Assembly (NCBI GenBank): GCA_013365365.1 | Contig: JABVXU010000004.1 | Coordinates: 124,001 to 188,000, forward strand | Direction: 5' to 3' | Source of the DNA: Cruorifilaria tuberocauda | Lineage: Eukaryota; Nematoda; Chromadorea; Rhabditida; Onchocercidae | DNA: 64,000 nucleotides | Part shown: positions 25,737 through 39,826 of the stretch, in pieces | Layout: each line of letters begins with the position of its first letter | How positions within the stretch are numbered: position 1 is the stretch's first letter | Translations under genes and position numbers: made by a program | Notes under the pieces: generated by a model | Told to the model about the DNA's origin: nothing | What the model saw: only the letters and a program-made list of their open reading frames with translations | Databases searched by the model: none

Positions 25737-28700
25737 CTAATTTTCATGATCCACGCGCTGTTGTCGAATTTTATCCTTCAAGATTTCGTCTGCAAAAACA
25801 ATATATTTATAAATAATTTTCCTGAACTATCATTTCTAAAAAAAACTTTACTTATAAACATGTTTTGAGTGCTTGATACATTTGTTTCCGAAACTTTCAT
25901 AAATTATATTCATTGTAGATGATAAAGAACGAAAGGACTATAACTGATTATGCACAAATGATGAAAGAAATTAGAAGATTCAAAATCTAAAAAACATTAT
26001 ATAAAGAACAACTGTGATATTTCTGAAAATTAACGATTATATGCAATTATAAACTATAAATAATGAAGTGTGATAATAAAGTATAAAATTCAATCAATGT
26101 TAATTCATAGATTTTCCATTGGAAAAATAAAAAAGATCAATTTACATTAAGGACAGAACGCTTATAAATCGCAATCTCATGCAGCATTTGTCCTTCAGTC
26201 TTATGTCTTAATTCAAAGGCAGATTTAAAATTGCTTATATATTAAAGGCATAATTACAATAACAAAAGTGAGAATCGAGCATTAAAAAAATCTTCCAAAT
26301 TGTATCAACCATTAAAAATAGAGCGAAAGAATTGTAGAAAAATGTTTTAAGACTAATCTGAAAACAAAAAGATAAAGGAAATGAAAATTACAAAATGAAT
26401 ATTCAGAGATACAACGAAGAAAGCGTCGAAAACCGCTAACGTGATTCATGCAAAATTTCAAAAATGACTCTAAATTAATGCAGGATGAACACTACTGGCT
26501 TGTCTTTAAGAAAAAGCGATGAAGCGATTACTTGATAAAATATAGAATAACAGTCCTTTCAGTTAGCTTCATTTCCCTCAGATGCCAGAAGTCGAAGAAG
26601 TAAACTGTCTGCGATATTTTCCTAAGGTATTTTAAAATTTAAAAAATACAATTATATGTACAAGCAGTATTAAAGTTAAAATCTGAAAATGATAAAAAGG
26701 AAGCCGTAGCTTGATTCAAAGTGAATCAACAAAGTGGAATCGGTTTGTAGCCCAAAACAATTTCACACTTAATAATGATATATTTCAACTTTCCTTCCAC
26801 TTATTACAAAATGAACCATAAACACAGTGACATGTGAATAGCAAGCGACAAGTTAGCGCAGAGCGCAGAGCTGTTTGGTTTAACTTGTATTACAAATGTG
26901 TCTGAAAATAATTTTTTGTAACGAATTTGAAATAAGTTTACTACTTTCCGCAAATTTTTAAAAATTAATCTTATTGATTCTTTATATGAATAGAAGCAAG
27001 AAAATTTTGTTCATCATATTTCAAAACTTAACTACAAGTGATACAGTAAGGTACTTCATTCGTTGTAAACGCTTCATAATAATATTTGACGGGCAGCAAT
27101 TTGCTTTTGCTTATCTATTTAATCTCTTACTGGCACGGTACACAAACTTCTTCCGAAAAAAGGTAAGCGAAAGGAGATTAAATAACAAAAAAACGTAAAC
27201 ACAATAGCTGTAGCAGGCATGCATGGAAAAATATAAAGGCTCTTTCTGTGATTCAACTAAGATGTGAATAAATTTCATTCCAATCATGAAATCATTGAGC
27301 ATTCCTAGAAAACTCACCATGATATTTTCTTCCGAGGAATGTAAATTAGTAGTTCTAGATAATTTTGTAGGGTCAGGATCAGGAGCGAATAGACGTTCAA
27401 CTTTCTTTTCTCGCGGTTTCCTGAAACAGATTTTTGAGTAAAGAAGAAGCTGATGAAACGAACTTTAAGGAGTTCATATAGTATATCTCTTTCTTCAATT
27501 AAGGTCTTCAGAAAAGTGAAAAAAAAACTGTAATGGATCAAACTGGATTTCAAAGAACAATGAACAATAACCATTCAACAGTAGGATATTTTAAAAAATT
27601 CAAAACAAAAACTCCACATTACTTAATGGTTTGTAGCTACGCAAAACGAAAAATTCTAATAACGAAATTTTTGTAAAGAAATTTCTTTACCAAAAATTCT
27701 ATTACTAAAAACGATTTCATAGACCTTTGGAAGAATTGAAAGAAAAGATTTCCAGTTTTAATGAAGCGTCCCTTACCCTTTTATAAACATTCTTCCCAAA
27801 AATATATATGAAAGACAAAACTTACTGCAGGTTGCTGAAAAGTCTTCGTGAAGTATCTGCCGCTGCAACTGATTCCCCTTCGTCTTTTTCCGTTAAACTT
27901 CGCCTAGAGAGATACCGTTTGGAAGGACTATGTCGAAGTGCTGAAACTTTGTTTAGACATTAAATTAAAAATAATTATAAAATCAACATTCTATAAACAT
28001 GCCTTTCATTATAACATGAAATTTTCTGAAACTAAATAGATTAATAGATTTTCTAACCCGTATAACAATAAGCTGTTCTAAAAACAATACTGAAAAGTTT
28101 AAATCAATGAATAGCCATTCCAGAGTCATTACATGCAAGTGATATTTGAGAATGTTGATGAGATGAATTCTCTCCAATACTTCCTATGATTTATTGTCTA
28201 CTACATCTTAAGAAGGATAGGAATTTATGATTGGCAATTTTAAAAACTTCCACAGTTTAAATACAAGTATATTAAATAAAGTAAAGTCAGATCATTTAGA
28301 GTTAGTAGGAGTTAAAGGCTAACCGTGCAAGAAAAATGTGTCGACCACTATGCTACGAATATTCATAAGCAAACACTGGGAATGAAATAAAGTGAACTAA
28401 ATGTCAAATACAAAACTGAAGACAACATTTGCAAGCAACTTCGTGTCTACATAACGAATTAAATTTTGAAGTGAAGCATGCTGACGACGCTTATAAGGAA
28501 ACTAAAAAACCAAGTATGGAAAATAATATCAAATATTAGGTTCAATAAGAAAGAAAAACCATAAGACACTTCAGAATTTATAAATTTAGATAAGGATAGC
28601 CTTGACAATATTTAATTAACTATTAATATTATAAAGCTTTCAATAAACAAAGTGAAAGACTATCATGCAAATATTTCCACATAAGTTAAGCTTACGAATA

Positions 28701-31700
28701 GAATCTATTTATTATAAAAATTTCAAAGATTCTAGTTTTTTAAAAATCCTCTATAAGGAATGATACTGAAAATACCCAAATAAGATGTAACGACCGATTT
28801 GAACTTTGTGTGACCGCCTTTAGGTACCAACTCAGCTGCAAAAAACATGCACTACATATGGTGGTTTGAATTAAGAATTATACCAGATGTTTTACTGGAA
28901 AATGTCGATAAGAGGAAACAAAAATCCGTATTCTTTGAGAAAATGAAATCGCCCTTTCACTTTTTCGAAATATACTTTACCGTATGGAAGAACGGAAAAC
29001 ATAATTAACGAACCTCTTACCGGGTTTCCCCACATGCACACATCAACAAAATGAATTGAAACTGGAAAATATAACAATATGCAATAAATGATATAAAATT
29101 ACCAATAGTTACCTGCTGTCATGTGGAATACATGAGATTTAAGAAATGTGATAAAACGCTGAGCATAAAATGTCGGATTATGAACAGAAATGGTGTCCTG
29201 AAATTTAAAAATGCATTGAAGAGAAATTTTATGTGGCTCTGTAACCAGAGAATTCCGTAACTTTAAAAGAAAAACATACGCCATCATGAAGAACACTTTT
29301 CCAGGTATGTTCTAGTTTTTTCAATAACCTATAGTTTTGCAAAATATCGATTATACCAAGAAATAATAATAAGTCATCTCCACGCTGATTTTTTGCTGGG
29401 AATGATATTTGTCTGCAACAATATTCAGTGAAAATATAATCACACTTCTTAAAAAACATCTCAAAGATCGACTATAAAATAAAATACAATACCAAATAAA
29501 ACCATTTAAAATCAAATAGTGGAAAACATACTCATACTGCTTATAATAATCTGAATCCAACAATTTTTCGCTTTTCACTCGAATAGTTTTACTTTTTGTT
29601 TTCTGTAACTGTTTAAATTGTAAGACTTGACGAAATTTCCAATTGCTACCCATTTGAAACAAAAAAAAACATTGGAAAAATATAAATTAAATGTCAAAAT
29701 TAAGCAAAGTAGACTATAACATATTGAATAAATATCTGATATAAAATACGAACCTGATTTGAAGTCGATGGTTCACCACCATCGACAGTATCAGCCGCAT
29801 TTTTTGCAATGTTTTTATTATGAATCCCTACAAGAAGGCTATAATCCATTATTTTGAAACTTTCAAGCACCTGAAATATAAATAATAATCACTCTAAGGA
29901 AAATCATCTGAAAATAATATTCCACAATTCCATTTATTTATAAAAAAATACCAAACAATCTCGGCTAATAGTTTTCATAATAGCATCATACACGCCCACA
30001 TCAAGCAGCAATCCGTCCGGATGCACAGAAATGAAATCCAAATCTTTCAATGTTGGTGCGGTCTTCGCGCGTTCGTGTTTAGATGCCAATCTTTTATAGG
30101 TGGATCCTTTTAAGTCGTACTTCTCATGCATCACAATTGTTTGAGGTAACAGATTATTCATCAATAACAATCGGATATTTTTGCCCAAACTCTGAAGTCA
30201 AGAAGAAATTATATCAATTTTACAAGTAGTTGGATAAAGTTTGCGGAATTCCATTTTTAGAGAGCAATAATTAAACCGAAGTATTAGAGACAAATTACCT
30301 GATAACAAAATAATCCAAAGAATTTTGGTAATAACGTATGCGGATTTTGATTAAAATTCTGAAACACTTCATATTGTACGGTTATTGAAGGTGTTTGATG
30401 TCTAAAGATGCAAATAATTACAAATACTTGACCAGAATCAATCAAAAAGACAAAAAAGAAAATTGTTGAGAAAGATTTGAAATTACGCTTACCATATAAT
30501 AACCAGGAAGTAATTTTTTCAAAAACTCAGCTTCTTTAGACTGCACCGTTTTGATTATAAACTGATCATCATGTGAGACATAGAATATAGATCCAGATGC
30601 ACCTGCATTCGATAGTTCTTTCAATGGAAACATACATACTGAACGCTGAAACCAACTGCACGAAATAAGAAAAATAGAGAATAAGTTAAAAAAACAGTTT
30701 AAAGAAGGTAGCATGGAAAATTTCTTTGAAAAGATAATGTTACAAAACAAATCCAGCTAGGAAATAATTTTGAAGAAAAATTAGTAAACTTAAAGTAAAA
30801 TTAAGAACCACTTAACAATCTAACCAAGAAATCAGCAGTTTTGATTGCAAAAAGATCTCGAAAAGTTCGAAATGCAATCGGGGCATAAGTCTGGAATCGA
30901 AAATCACCGTAACTGTGAGATGGTGTTGATTGTGATCCACTTCTGCAATGTAAATTACTTCTTTAAAATATCTGATAGATCAAGAATGCCAATGTATAAG
31001 CAGTGCATTTATAATGCACATATAACCAATGCATTTATACGAAGTCCAAACCTGAAAATAACCGAAACATTATCGCATACACTGAATGGTATGAAAATGA
31101 TGAAATAAATAACATAAACCTAATAAATTCTATCATCTTAGCACTATCCTTTTCTAAACAGAGAGTCAAAACCTATGTAAGAACATACGATGGAAATGAA
31201 ACAGTATGGACAACATCAAAATCTTGCAGTAGAAGATCTCTCTTTGGTATAGAAGCTAGTGAGCCTACTGAATTCGCTATACCCAGTTGTATTGCTCCCA
31301 TTAACGCATTGCTCGGCACACGTTTGTAACTCACCTTAAAATGCGAAATAAATTACAATAAAATCAAATTAAGTATTTTTATCTAAATCTAAACTAAATT
31401 AATTATTCATTTGAGTAAAATCACGAATGATGGGAAATCTATTGTTATTGAATCAAGTCAATTCTCCTCAGCAACTTCAATAAGCCTATTTGCTGTTCCA
31501 TCCGTTCATGTTTTCAATTAGTAAATTATTGAAGAAACCAACGCCGACCTCGCCCTGTCGATCTATGCGTCGATGACCAATTTTCTGCTTTTCATGCTCT
31601 TCCTGATTTCGCATTTCTTCTTCGACTAAAAGATACACCAGATTTCAATCTCTATATTTTAACATTTTGATGCAAAGAGTGCTATTTGAAAAATATCCAC

Positions 31701-31832
31701 TAAAAAATCCAACCGTAAAATCTACTAACCGAAGAAAGCCTTAGCACGTAATGGTTTAGAATTAACTTGCTTTACAGAATCCATGTTCAAAGTTACATCA
31801 GACGGAGAAACTTCGTCCTTTTTGGAACCCAT
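25737..31832 (-). CDS. ppk-1: Phosphatidylinositol 4-phosphate 5-kinase, type I
   Basis: Thirteen exons join in phase: 31730-31832, 31549-31625, 31189-31334, 30825-30942, 30493-30645, 30299-30358, 29952-30191, 29754-29870, 29532-29608, 29280-29412, 29113-29197, 27826-27940 and 27318-27420 (509 codons). The enzyme phosphorylates PI4P to PI(4,5)P2 at the plasma membrane, feeding endocytosis, phospholipase C signalling and actin control. [12 protein letters not shown] and [10 protein letters not shown] open the domain. [20 protein letters not shown] is the ATP loop with catalytic lysine in [39 protein letters not shown] and [19 protein letters not shown] follow. The tail is lysine-rich ([12 protein letters not shown]). 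A likely terminal exon at 25737-25789 (phase 1, ending QQRVDHEN and TAG) needs an unresolved linking exon, perhaps near 27135-27165. Exon 9 has two acceptors six bases apart (29608, 29602). Confidence 0.9.
26146..26230 (-). other. Unassigned exon-like segment in the PIP5K tail region
   Basis: On the minus strand a frame reads [18 protein letters not shown] and then [10 protein letters not shown] before a GTAAAT donor at 26145. It looks more like coding sequence than its surroundings. It could be an alternative C-terminal exon of the PIP 5-kinase, entered in phase 0 from an AG near 26197, but then the 25737-25789 exon would be read in the wrong phase. I leave it unassigned. Confidence 0.25.
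27661..27700. repeat. Near-perfect short palindrome in a PIP5K intron
   Basis: Arms AATTTTTGTAAAGAAA and TTTCTTTACCAAAAATT face each other with no loop and one extra base, in the intron between kinase exons 12 and 13. It could form a cruciform. No function is inferred. Confidence 0.7.
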
Positions 31833-33603
31833 ACTCCAATATTGGTTAGCACTTGGCAAACCAACCTGCAATTGACCGATGCATGTTAATCCAGTAATCC
31901 ACTGGAAAACGAATCCCATTCTTTCCTTTAATTTGGCAATCACCAAGTTAACTAGTCAAAGAAAACGACCTCTTTAAGTTTGACATTTTAAAGCAACACT
32001 AAAAAATAAGTCTGGATTTTATCGGAGCTTTTTGTTAACAGTAATAAAATTCGTTGGAGAACTATAAATAAGGCGATCTTAAGAGTAAAAATTTATTTCT
32101 TCATTCCATAAAATCAAAAATCATATGAGTGATTTTATCATATGAAAATTATGTGAATTAACCATATTATTCGTTACTTCATTACTCAAGGATGAAGAAA
32201 CGAAAACAAAGATATATTTACAATATCATTTTTGTAAAATGCGTAAAAAATCCAAAAAAAATTCCAATACCTTAGATAATAGGAAGCAATGTATCCGTTC
32301 TTACGAAAAAACAATCGTGAGCAATATTTTAAAATTTACTTTCATCTACCTGTAAAAACGATTCACATAATTACATCATGCTTCCTACTAATTTATGGGT
32401 AAGCTTGCATAATACTTCAAAAAATTTGAGTAAATGGTTTCATCAATGAAAATGGTAAATTTGATAAAATACTGAATAACAATGCTATTGGCTTTCGCTT
32501 CATAAATATTTATTTCGATACGCGTATATGAATTTAGTTTAAATTTATGTTATCCAACAGACAAATTAGTGTAAAAGCAGCTTTTAACAAGCTCCGATTC
32601 ATATTTTTATCAAAATATAAATTGAACGACTAGATCGAAATTAGTTCTTTTTCAGGTTAACTAAAAAGAAATAATGTAAACTTCGTGCGTAAGATATGTC
32701 AACAAAACCTCTCCAGCGTAAAAAGGAGGTATGCAACACTACAATATGACTAATATTCACCTTACCGCACTCGAACATCCACCAAATTACCATCCGATGA
32801 CAAAACGAACGACACAAACCAAGCTCTTAATAATCAGTCCGAATGGTATCGCAGTTGCACCACGGTGACATAAGCATCCCCAATCTGGTAGTACTACCTC
32901 GCCTACTGAATGAATAGCGAAGCGTAAGCTACGGTCAGGAAAACATAGAAATTGCAATGAATGCATCTTCGTAATATGCAGTAAGTACAATACGTACTAC
33001 ATACTTTCTGCATATATAGATCGATCCCAATGAGATTGTCTTTGCAGAATTCCAGTGATAAGCAATTTAACCAAAAGAACATTCTCTCATGTGTAAATGC
33101 AAGGTAACCTTTTCATATCTACTGTACACAGTATAACACATACACATACTGGTATGAAAAGATACATTAAGATCTATTTCAAGATTGAATAATCTCGGCA
33201 TTATGGTGCTCGAGTCTGTCATACGATTTTATATGAAACTTTCAACCGTTTCTCAGTACATTATTCAGCATTTTTTTTACAAAAGCATGTAAATTGCTAT
33301 TACTGAGGATTTAAAATTTATTTCACAATAAAATGGAAATATATAAAATCGTTGAAATATTCAAAGGGTATTAAGTTGCTAATAAAAGCATCGTCTTATG
33401 CTTACAATGATTAAGGAATGAATACGAGTGATTTTAGCAAAAACTAAAACCTGCAACGAGTGAAAACTTTGTTCAACAAAGTTAGCTGCGAAAGAATCAC
33501 TACTACTGTCAATTTCCTCTGCATGTATGACAGAAATTCATATAAGATTGACTTTCTTTTTTAGAAGTTGAGAGTTACATTATAGAACAAGAAATTAATT
33601 CAT
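31833..33603. other. Intergenic region sas-4 3' end / PIP5K 5' end
   Basis: Spacer of 1.77 kb between two minus-strand genes. A TTGCAG acceptor near 31867, 30-odd bases before the kinase ATG, could be a trans-splice or 5' UTR acceptor. A slightly GC-richer patch at 32770-32990 ends in a good GTAAGG donor on the minus strand and may be a non-coding first exon of the kinase gene. Coding continuation from it into the kinase hits a stop in the phase tested. Confidence 0.35.
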
Positions 33604-36600
33604 TTACAACTGGTTAAGTACGTGAGACTGATTGGCAGCAATAACTCTAGATCTCTTTCTAGCAATGGTGCCCCATTCAACACAATACTTTGGAAGTCGT
33701 TTCTCCAGTGGATTTGATAAATGCTTCACTGTGCCAACATCCATGACCAGCATCGTGACACTCGTATCAATTAAATTCAGACGCACCTTTGTGTCACCAT
33801 TCCTAAATCGATGTACCTGAAAATTTTTCATAATCAATGGGTTTAAATGAGCAGTTCTTAGTGAAATTAACTACATAACGAATTTTATTTTAAAACTTAG
33901 CAGTATGCAACAAAACGCGAATTAGTTAAGCAATGGGCGGAAAACACCACTGTGATTGACTGAGCATAAAATATACACAACAGAGATAAAAGACGTAAAC
34001 TTTGCTCGACATCTTACCGTATAATCCGGCGAACGCCACTCCATAGAATTATCGCTAGCAATATAACTGGCGTAGGAACCATCCATGCGATGGCACGAAG
34101 TTTGCATTGCTCGATGTACTGTTTCTGCTTCATTACGTCCTCTGACGCGAACTCTACCATCCAGTTCATAACTTAAGTATTATTTTAAGAAGATAATTGA
34201 AGCAAGAAGTATGCTCGATCTAACAAAACTACCTTTCCGTACTCTTGAATAAAAAAAGACTTCTTAAAAAAAAATTTTAAAGCGTACATTTCAATACGCA
34301 CAGATCCTGATTTATCTCTTATAACCTCTATGCGACGTCCATCAGATGTAACTAAAGTAGTTTCACCACCTCCGCGATAAATTTCCAGCTGACCAGTCAA
34401 AAAATGTCGAACAAATAACTTTCCATCACATATTTCAACTGTAGTTGCACCTGCCTGTCCGTAATAATTTACCTAAAATCAAAAGAGAAAATTAACATGA
34501 AAAAGGATTCTTAAGCCGTTTAACTACTTGAATAAATTTTACAAGTTGACTATTTGGAGTGTTACTGTCCCTAATGTAAATATAAATACACAGAAGTTGC
34601 TACTATAATTTCTTAATTTTTTTAAAAATTTCTTGTATTCATCATGAGAGGATCACATTCAACAAAGTGGCTGCCACTAAAATTAGGAATGAGCATAACA
34701 TAAAGTCATATATATTTCGAAATAACCTGATAAAGCTTGCTTGAATGGATCCAACGAGTGTCTGTGTTGCTATATTCATAAAAGTGACAACCACAATGAG
34801 TTACTGTGTAGACTGTAAAATCTTTCTCACTGCGATACAACGATGCTCTTCCAACTATATTATTTTCAGTTAAAATCAACTGCTGTAAAAAGTAAAGATA
34901 TTTTTTGGCACTTTATCTGAAGAATAAAGGAATAATATTTAAAGCAACATATTATTTGCTTAAAAACTAGAAAATAAATAGCAAACCATGTCAGAATTTG
35001 CAAGTTGAGAATGCGCAAAAGATGGTGGAGAAAATGAAGCCATTGTTGCAAGAGGTTCGTTCCACCGAACATTCTTTCCCAAACGTGTTGGTATTACTTC
35101 TTGTTCAACAACTACGGTATCTTCATCATCGCTTAATGTGTCGGTATTTTCGATAGTATTTTGCAATCTATTTGGAAAATTCTGAAATCCATCAGTTTTC
35201 CAACATGTGGCATTCAAATATTGCTCTTTCGATATCAATATCAGTGTCAATTATCATGATTAAGTTTAATCTGTACTTCTTATTCGCTAACAAGCACTAC
35301 AAACTTTATTTTTCACATTACTGCAACATATAAATCATTGAGCAGAGATGTTTTATTCTTAATACCTGATTGATATGTCTTCCAGTATTTACTGTATTCA
35401 CCATCAGAAATTCGTTATTCTGAGGAGTGAAATCTTTTGTAGATGTCGTAACAGCTGCATTCTTTGAAGCTCGAGAAATCGCTTTAGCAGCAAGAGTATT
35501 TTCAGCTAAATGACCTCGAAGAGCTGCTTTGTTTTTCTGAGAAAAAACCTTTTAGAATAAAGAAATATTTAGAAAAAAGTGATAAATCCAACTCATTATC
35601 TCTATGCCAATCAATTTTGTTTCTTTCAAATACTTGTAAAAGCAAGTCGTTGAAAGCTAACTTCTTTAGGTTAGAACAAAAGTGACAGTGATTCCTAAAT
35701 TACTGAAATCTACTGTTCAATATATTAGATATATTTCCACATACACAAAAACTGAGGTCTAAGAAAAGTAGACTAAGAAAAGTAAGAAAAGTGTCGGACA
35801 ACTAAAGGTGAATACGTTGCGATTGGTAAAGAAGCTCCATTTTTCTACAATCCAAGAAAAAATAAAGAATATTGACGAAACAATTAAATCTGGGAGTAGA
35901 TAAATTTTCCAAATTTTTTATGAAAAATATTTTTTCAATCAGAAGACAGGAATTGCTCCTCAAGAGTTACTGCATCTCAATTCTACATGTAATTTAAAAT
36001 CTATGGTTGGAGATCGACTTAACTTTCGCATCAATATAATATTTGGAGCATGGTGGGAAACACTCAACTTTTAACCGACTCTAAAAACATATTTTTAGCC
36101 TGATAAAAATGTTCCTGGACTAAAATACGATGTAATATACCGTGATGATTGCAATTCGTTTTTCCAGTCGTGTTTTTTCCCCTTTCAACTGTTCAATGAT
36201 GTCATTTTTTTCTTTTAAAACTGCATTGCCTTTTCTGATTTGCGCTCTCAACTCACTACGCTGCCGATCAAAATCACGCACCATTACACGAAGATCATTT
36301 ATCTCAAAAAGCGTTTTTATCTTGATTTGTGACTTACAGTAGCTTGAAAACTGTTAAAATATTGCTCGACACATATTTTCAAAGTGTTTACCGTTGCGAA
36401 CAGTTAATAAAGAACTTTGATCAACCGCAGATTAGCTGAGTAGTCTTATCTTTCACATTCTCATCTTTCATATAAAAAAACTCGTAACCACAATTAATTG
36501 GAATTCAAGTCCAAAAGAACGTGGAAAAAATACAAATCATTATTAACCTGTTCCTTCAGCAGATTTACCAAAGCAGTATCACTACCATCTTTTTGTTTTT

Positions 36601-39181
36601 GTTGTCGATTTAGAATAGCATTTTCTCGTTTCAAACGTTCAAAATCAGCACTGCGAATTTTTTCCGTCTCTTCTTTCACAGCGAGATTTTCCTGTTGTGT
36701 TTGCTTGTCCTCTTCCAACTGCACAACACGTCTTTTCAATTCTTTAACTTGTTGACGAGAACATTCTTTTTCCTGTAGTGCTTGATCAAAAATTTCTTCC
36801 AACTGAAATTTATGTGCAATAGATTAGAGACTAATTTGGAAAACTCAAATATTTAACAAAAAGCACACTTCATGCACAACAAGAAAAATATATAATGACA
36901 TTCAAATTCATGCTAGGTTCTTTCAGAATCCAATTTTCATGAATTAACCACACGGTACTGTAATCAAAAAAATCACAGCAATTAAGCACCATATTATAAA
37001 AAAGCAAAAACACCAACAATGGAATAGGCTTTTCAGATGAATTCATACCAGTTCTGAAAGAATAATGATACTAAATTACTGATTGTAAGAAAAGTTAACA
37101 TATATATAATACTTAGAACTCTTGACCAATTTACTGAAAACAGTTTATTGGTCACTAGGATACCCCACCTTCAGATAGGTTTCATTGCGTCCTCTGAAGA
37201 TTTGTTTAATTTTGTTTTAAAATATAAATACACACTCTTTCATATTGGTGATAACGATAATCTCTTGCAACATCTACATGAGCAATGAGATCCCTTAACT
37301 GTTTTGCAAGATTCTGTTCCATTATGTTAACTTCGACATTTTGCTGCATTTCCTGTAATTGGTTGAATGCAATGATTCAGTGATTTAATTTCAAGATTGG
37401 CTTCATAAAATTTTCCCACAAATAAATATTAGCAGTACAGAGAACCTTTGTTTGCATATTGTTCTGTTTGTCTAAAAAGTATCAATATCCATCATAACGA
37501 GTGACTTTCGCCAATAAATAAAACAATACCTTTCCCCCTGAAATATGTCTCGGAGATAGGTTCTCCAAAGATTTTTCCAATATTACAGTATTCACTTTTT
37601 CCGTATTATTTCCAACTTTCTTTACATGAGCGTAAATACCGCCCTCTGTTTTCTGTAAATACTTAATAGTTTGTGTTTCAGAAATTAGTAATGAATTATT
37701 CGATGAAAACTGTAACCAAGAAAAACCTATATCAATACATGAATCAGACCTCACTAAAAATGGGCGGTAATGTTTCTTGTGACTTTCGGTGTGCTTCTGA
37801 AACAGTTTTGTTCATTAAAAAGAAAAGATAAAGAATAAGAACTGAGAACTATATTTGAATTTCCAAACCTTAAGAACTCCCAAGTTCCACCTGTATGTCC
37901 TCAGCATAGGAAAAGCTTACTTTTTTGAGATCTCCTATTCATGAAATGTGGAATTCTCTTTGAAAGTTGTTCTGTTCCGTCTGGGGTTGTAGCTGATGAA
38001 GATCCTCCCTTTGCAGAGACCGATTCAAAAACAGGAAGCTCCTAATAAAAATGAATTAAATACATCATGGATCTATGGAAGTGTTAAATTATAGCTATTC
38101 TAGTTACCATTTTCCTTTTAGCCTCTGATGCAAACTCCTGAATGACTTCCCGCCAGTGACGTGATCTTGTGCCATCAGTGTCTTGAGAATTTTCGGATGT
38201 CCCTGGAGAGGGCACGTCGTGCATTTGAAGTTCAAGATTTTCCTCAATCGAGCTTTCTGCTGATGTACTGACAAACACTGAAGTTGCTCTCATTGGATGG
38301 ATAATTAGAAACGATAATTTACACATATTAATATATAGTTCATAAGTTGGCACAACATTATAACAATAAGAATGGAGCAATAGTTCAAATTTTAATACCT
38401 TTCTGTACGAGACGGTCATCATCAAAATTCCCCGATACTGCAGAGATGATGTTAGTTTCGTTCGTTGAAAAACTACTCAAATCACGAATTACTGACGGCG
38501 CACCGCGATTGCTCCGAACTTCTAAAAGAAATAAATCGAACGATACAAAATATTAATAATGCCTTTTTTTATATTACGAATAGTAAAATGATAAACCAAA
38601 TGAAACTGCTGAATTGCTGTCACTGCAATCAGTAACATCTATGACCACTGACTGAACACGATCATCTTTTCGGTTACTGTTTGGACTCAGTACCACCGAA
38701 CAAGCATCTTCTGGATAACCACTATCTACCGTGCCAGCAGTGTACGGCCGATTTAAATCCTGGGCCTCACCATCATCATCTGAAAATGCACAAAAGTTTA
38801 GTATGAATAAGTTTATCCATCATCTATCAAAGTTCACTACTCGACATTTAATTCTGAGCATTATTTCTGAACTTTTGAAATGGATTAATTTATTAAAGAA
38901 GACTTCATAAACACTTCCCTTTCCAAAAGAACTTACTGACAGAACTCTGAGTATTTTTGGATATATTTGACGAATTTGACCGCTGCTCTTCAGCTTTTAC
39001 TCTTATTGGGTAATGTACTTTTTCCTGTAATAAGTCTGGGTAATATTTTAATGCAGCAGGTCGCTAGGAATTTGAACCAGAATTAATTCAGGAATACTTA
39101 TATATTCGGTAGAGAACTTACCATTAGTTGTCCTGAAATACCACTGCGTTTTTTCAAAAATGGTTTTGGCGGCAATACCAT
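33604..39181 (-). CDS. sas-4: Centriole assembly protein CPAP/SAS-4-like
   Basis: Seventeen exons join in phase to 888 residues: 39122-39181, 38937-39063, 38597-38779, 38399-38521, 38108-38277, 37921-38041, 37750-37796, 37530-37709, 37236-37352, 36548-36802, 36141-36350, 35366-35536, 34987-35181, 34727-34882, 34288-34472, 34018-34171 and 33604-33816. SAS-4/CPAP adds microtubules to the new centriole. Evidence: an N-terminal PPKPFLKKRSG motif (residues 4-14) like the PFLKR motif of CPAP/TCP10 proteins; a long acidic/serine-rich middle; coiled coil at about 338-531 (for example KELKRRVVQLEEDKQ); and a C-terminal beta-rich region (about 654-888) with G-box/TCP10-like strands such as YYGQAGATTVEICDGK, TTLVTSDGRRIEVI and YELDGRVRVRG, then HRFRNGDTKVRL. 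C. elegans SAS-4 is about 800 residues. The C-terminal repeats are divergent, so identity is good but not certain. Confidence 0.75.
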
Positions 39182-39826
39182 TGAGCATCCAGATTACGTA
39201 TGAAGTAATAATGAGCAATCTTCTCGAATCTTTAAAATATCATAAATGATTGGAGAAAGTTAATACCAGCAAAATTTAAAGAAATAATCATACAAAAAAA
39301 GACTAAGCATACTAGCAAAACAAGATAATAAGTTGCGAGAGATTTAAAATTTTCTGAATAAATATGCCATGGAGTGACTGAGAGCAAAGGGTAGAGATGT
39401 TGCGATCGAACAAGGGATGATTTAAATCAATTATTCGGGAAACGATGTGGGTATTTGGGGAAAGTATAATAGAGTGCGATATCAACATCAAGTAATTCTG
39501 GCTTTTTAAGGGCTAACTGTGAGATATGTCTTGGGAAAAACAAAGACACTACAGATAACAAAAATACCAACACCAACTTGCTTTATATCGTTTTTATTCA
39601 TTTACAGAAATCGTACGTTAGCCGCATAATATCATTCGGCCAATAATATTGTCAAAGCTGGTAGATGAATATTATGTACTGGTCGTCTCTCACGTTGTCC
39701 TCTTTGGATCGACTCTCCATTCTTAACATGAATATCCTTTTACCTTTCATTTTCATCGAAGTGATAATACTTAGTTGAAATTGCTTTTCTTTTTCAACAT
39801 TTGTCAGCTGTGATTTGTTTTCAGTT
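39182..39826. promoter_or_regulatory. Divergent promoter region sas-4 / CCDC59
   Basis: Head-to-head spacer of about 0.64 kb. A TTTGTTTTCAG acceptor (AG at 39823-39824) sits two bases before the CCDC59 ATG. A 64-codon minus frame at 39652-39846 is not supported by any splice or family evidence. Confidence 0.4.

Noticed and set aside
29021..29061. Apparent 41-base exon in the PIP5K gene (TTTTCCAG acceptor, GTAAGA donor)
   Set aside because: It would leave phase 0 before exon 12, which must be entered in phase 1. Exon 11 joins exon 12 directly in the right phase and alignment.
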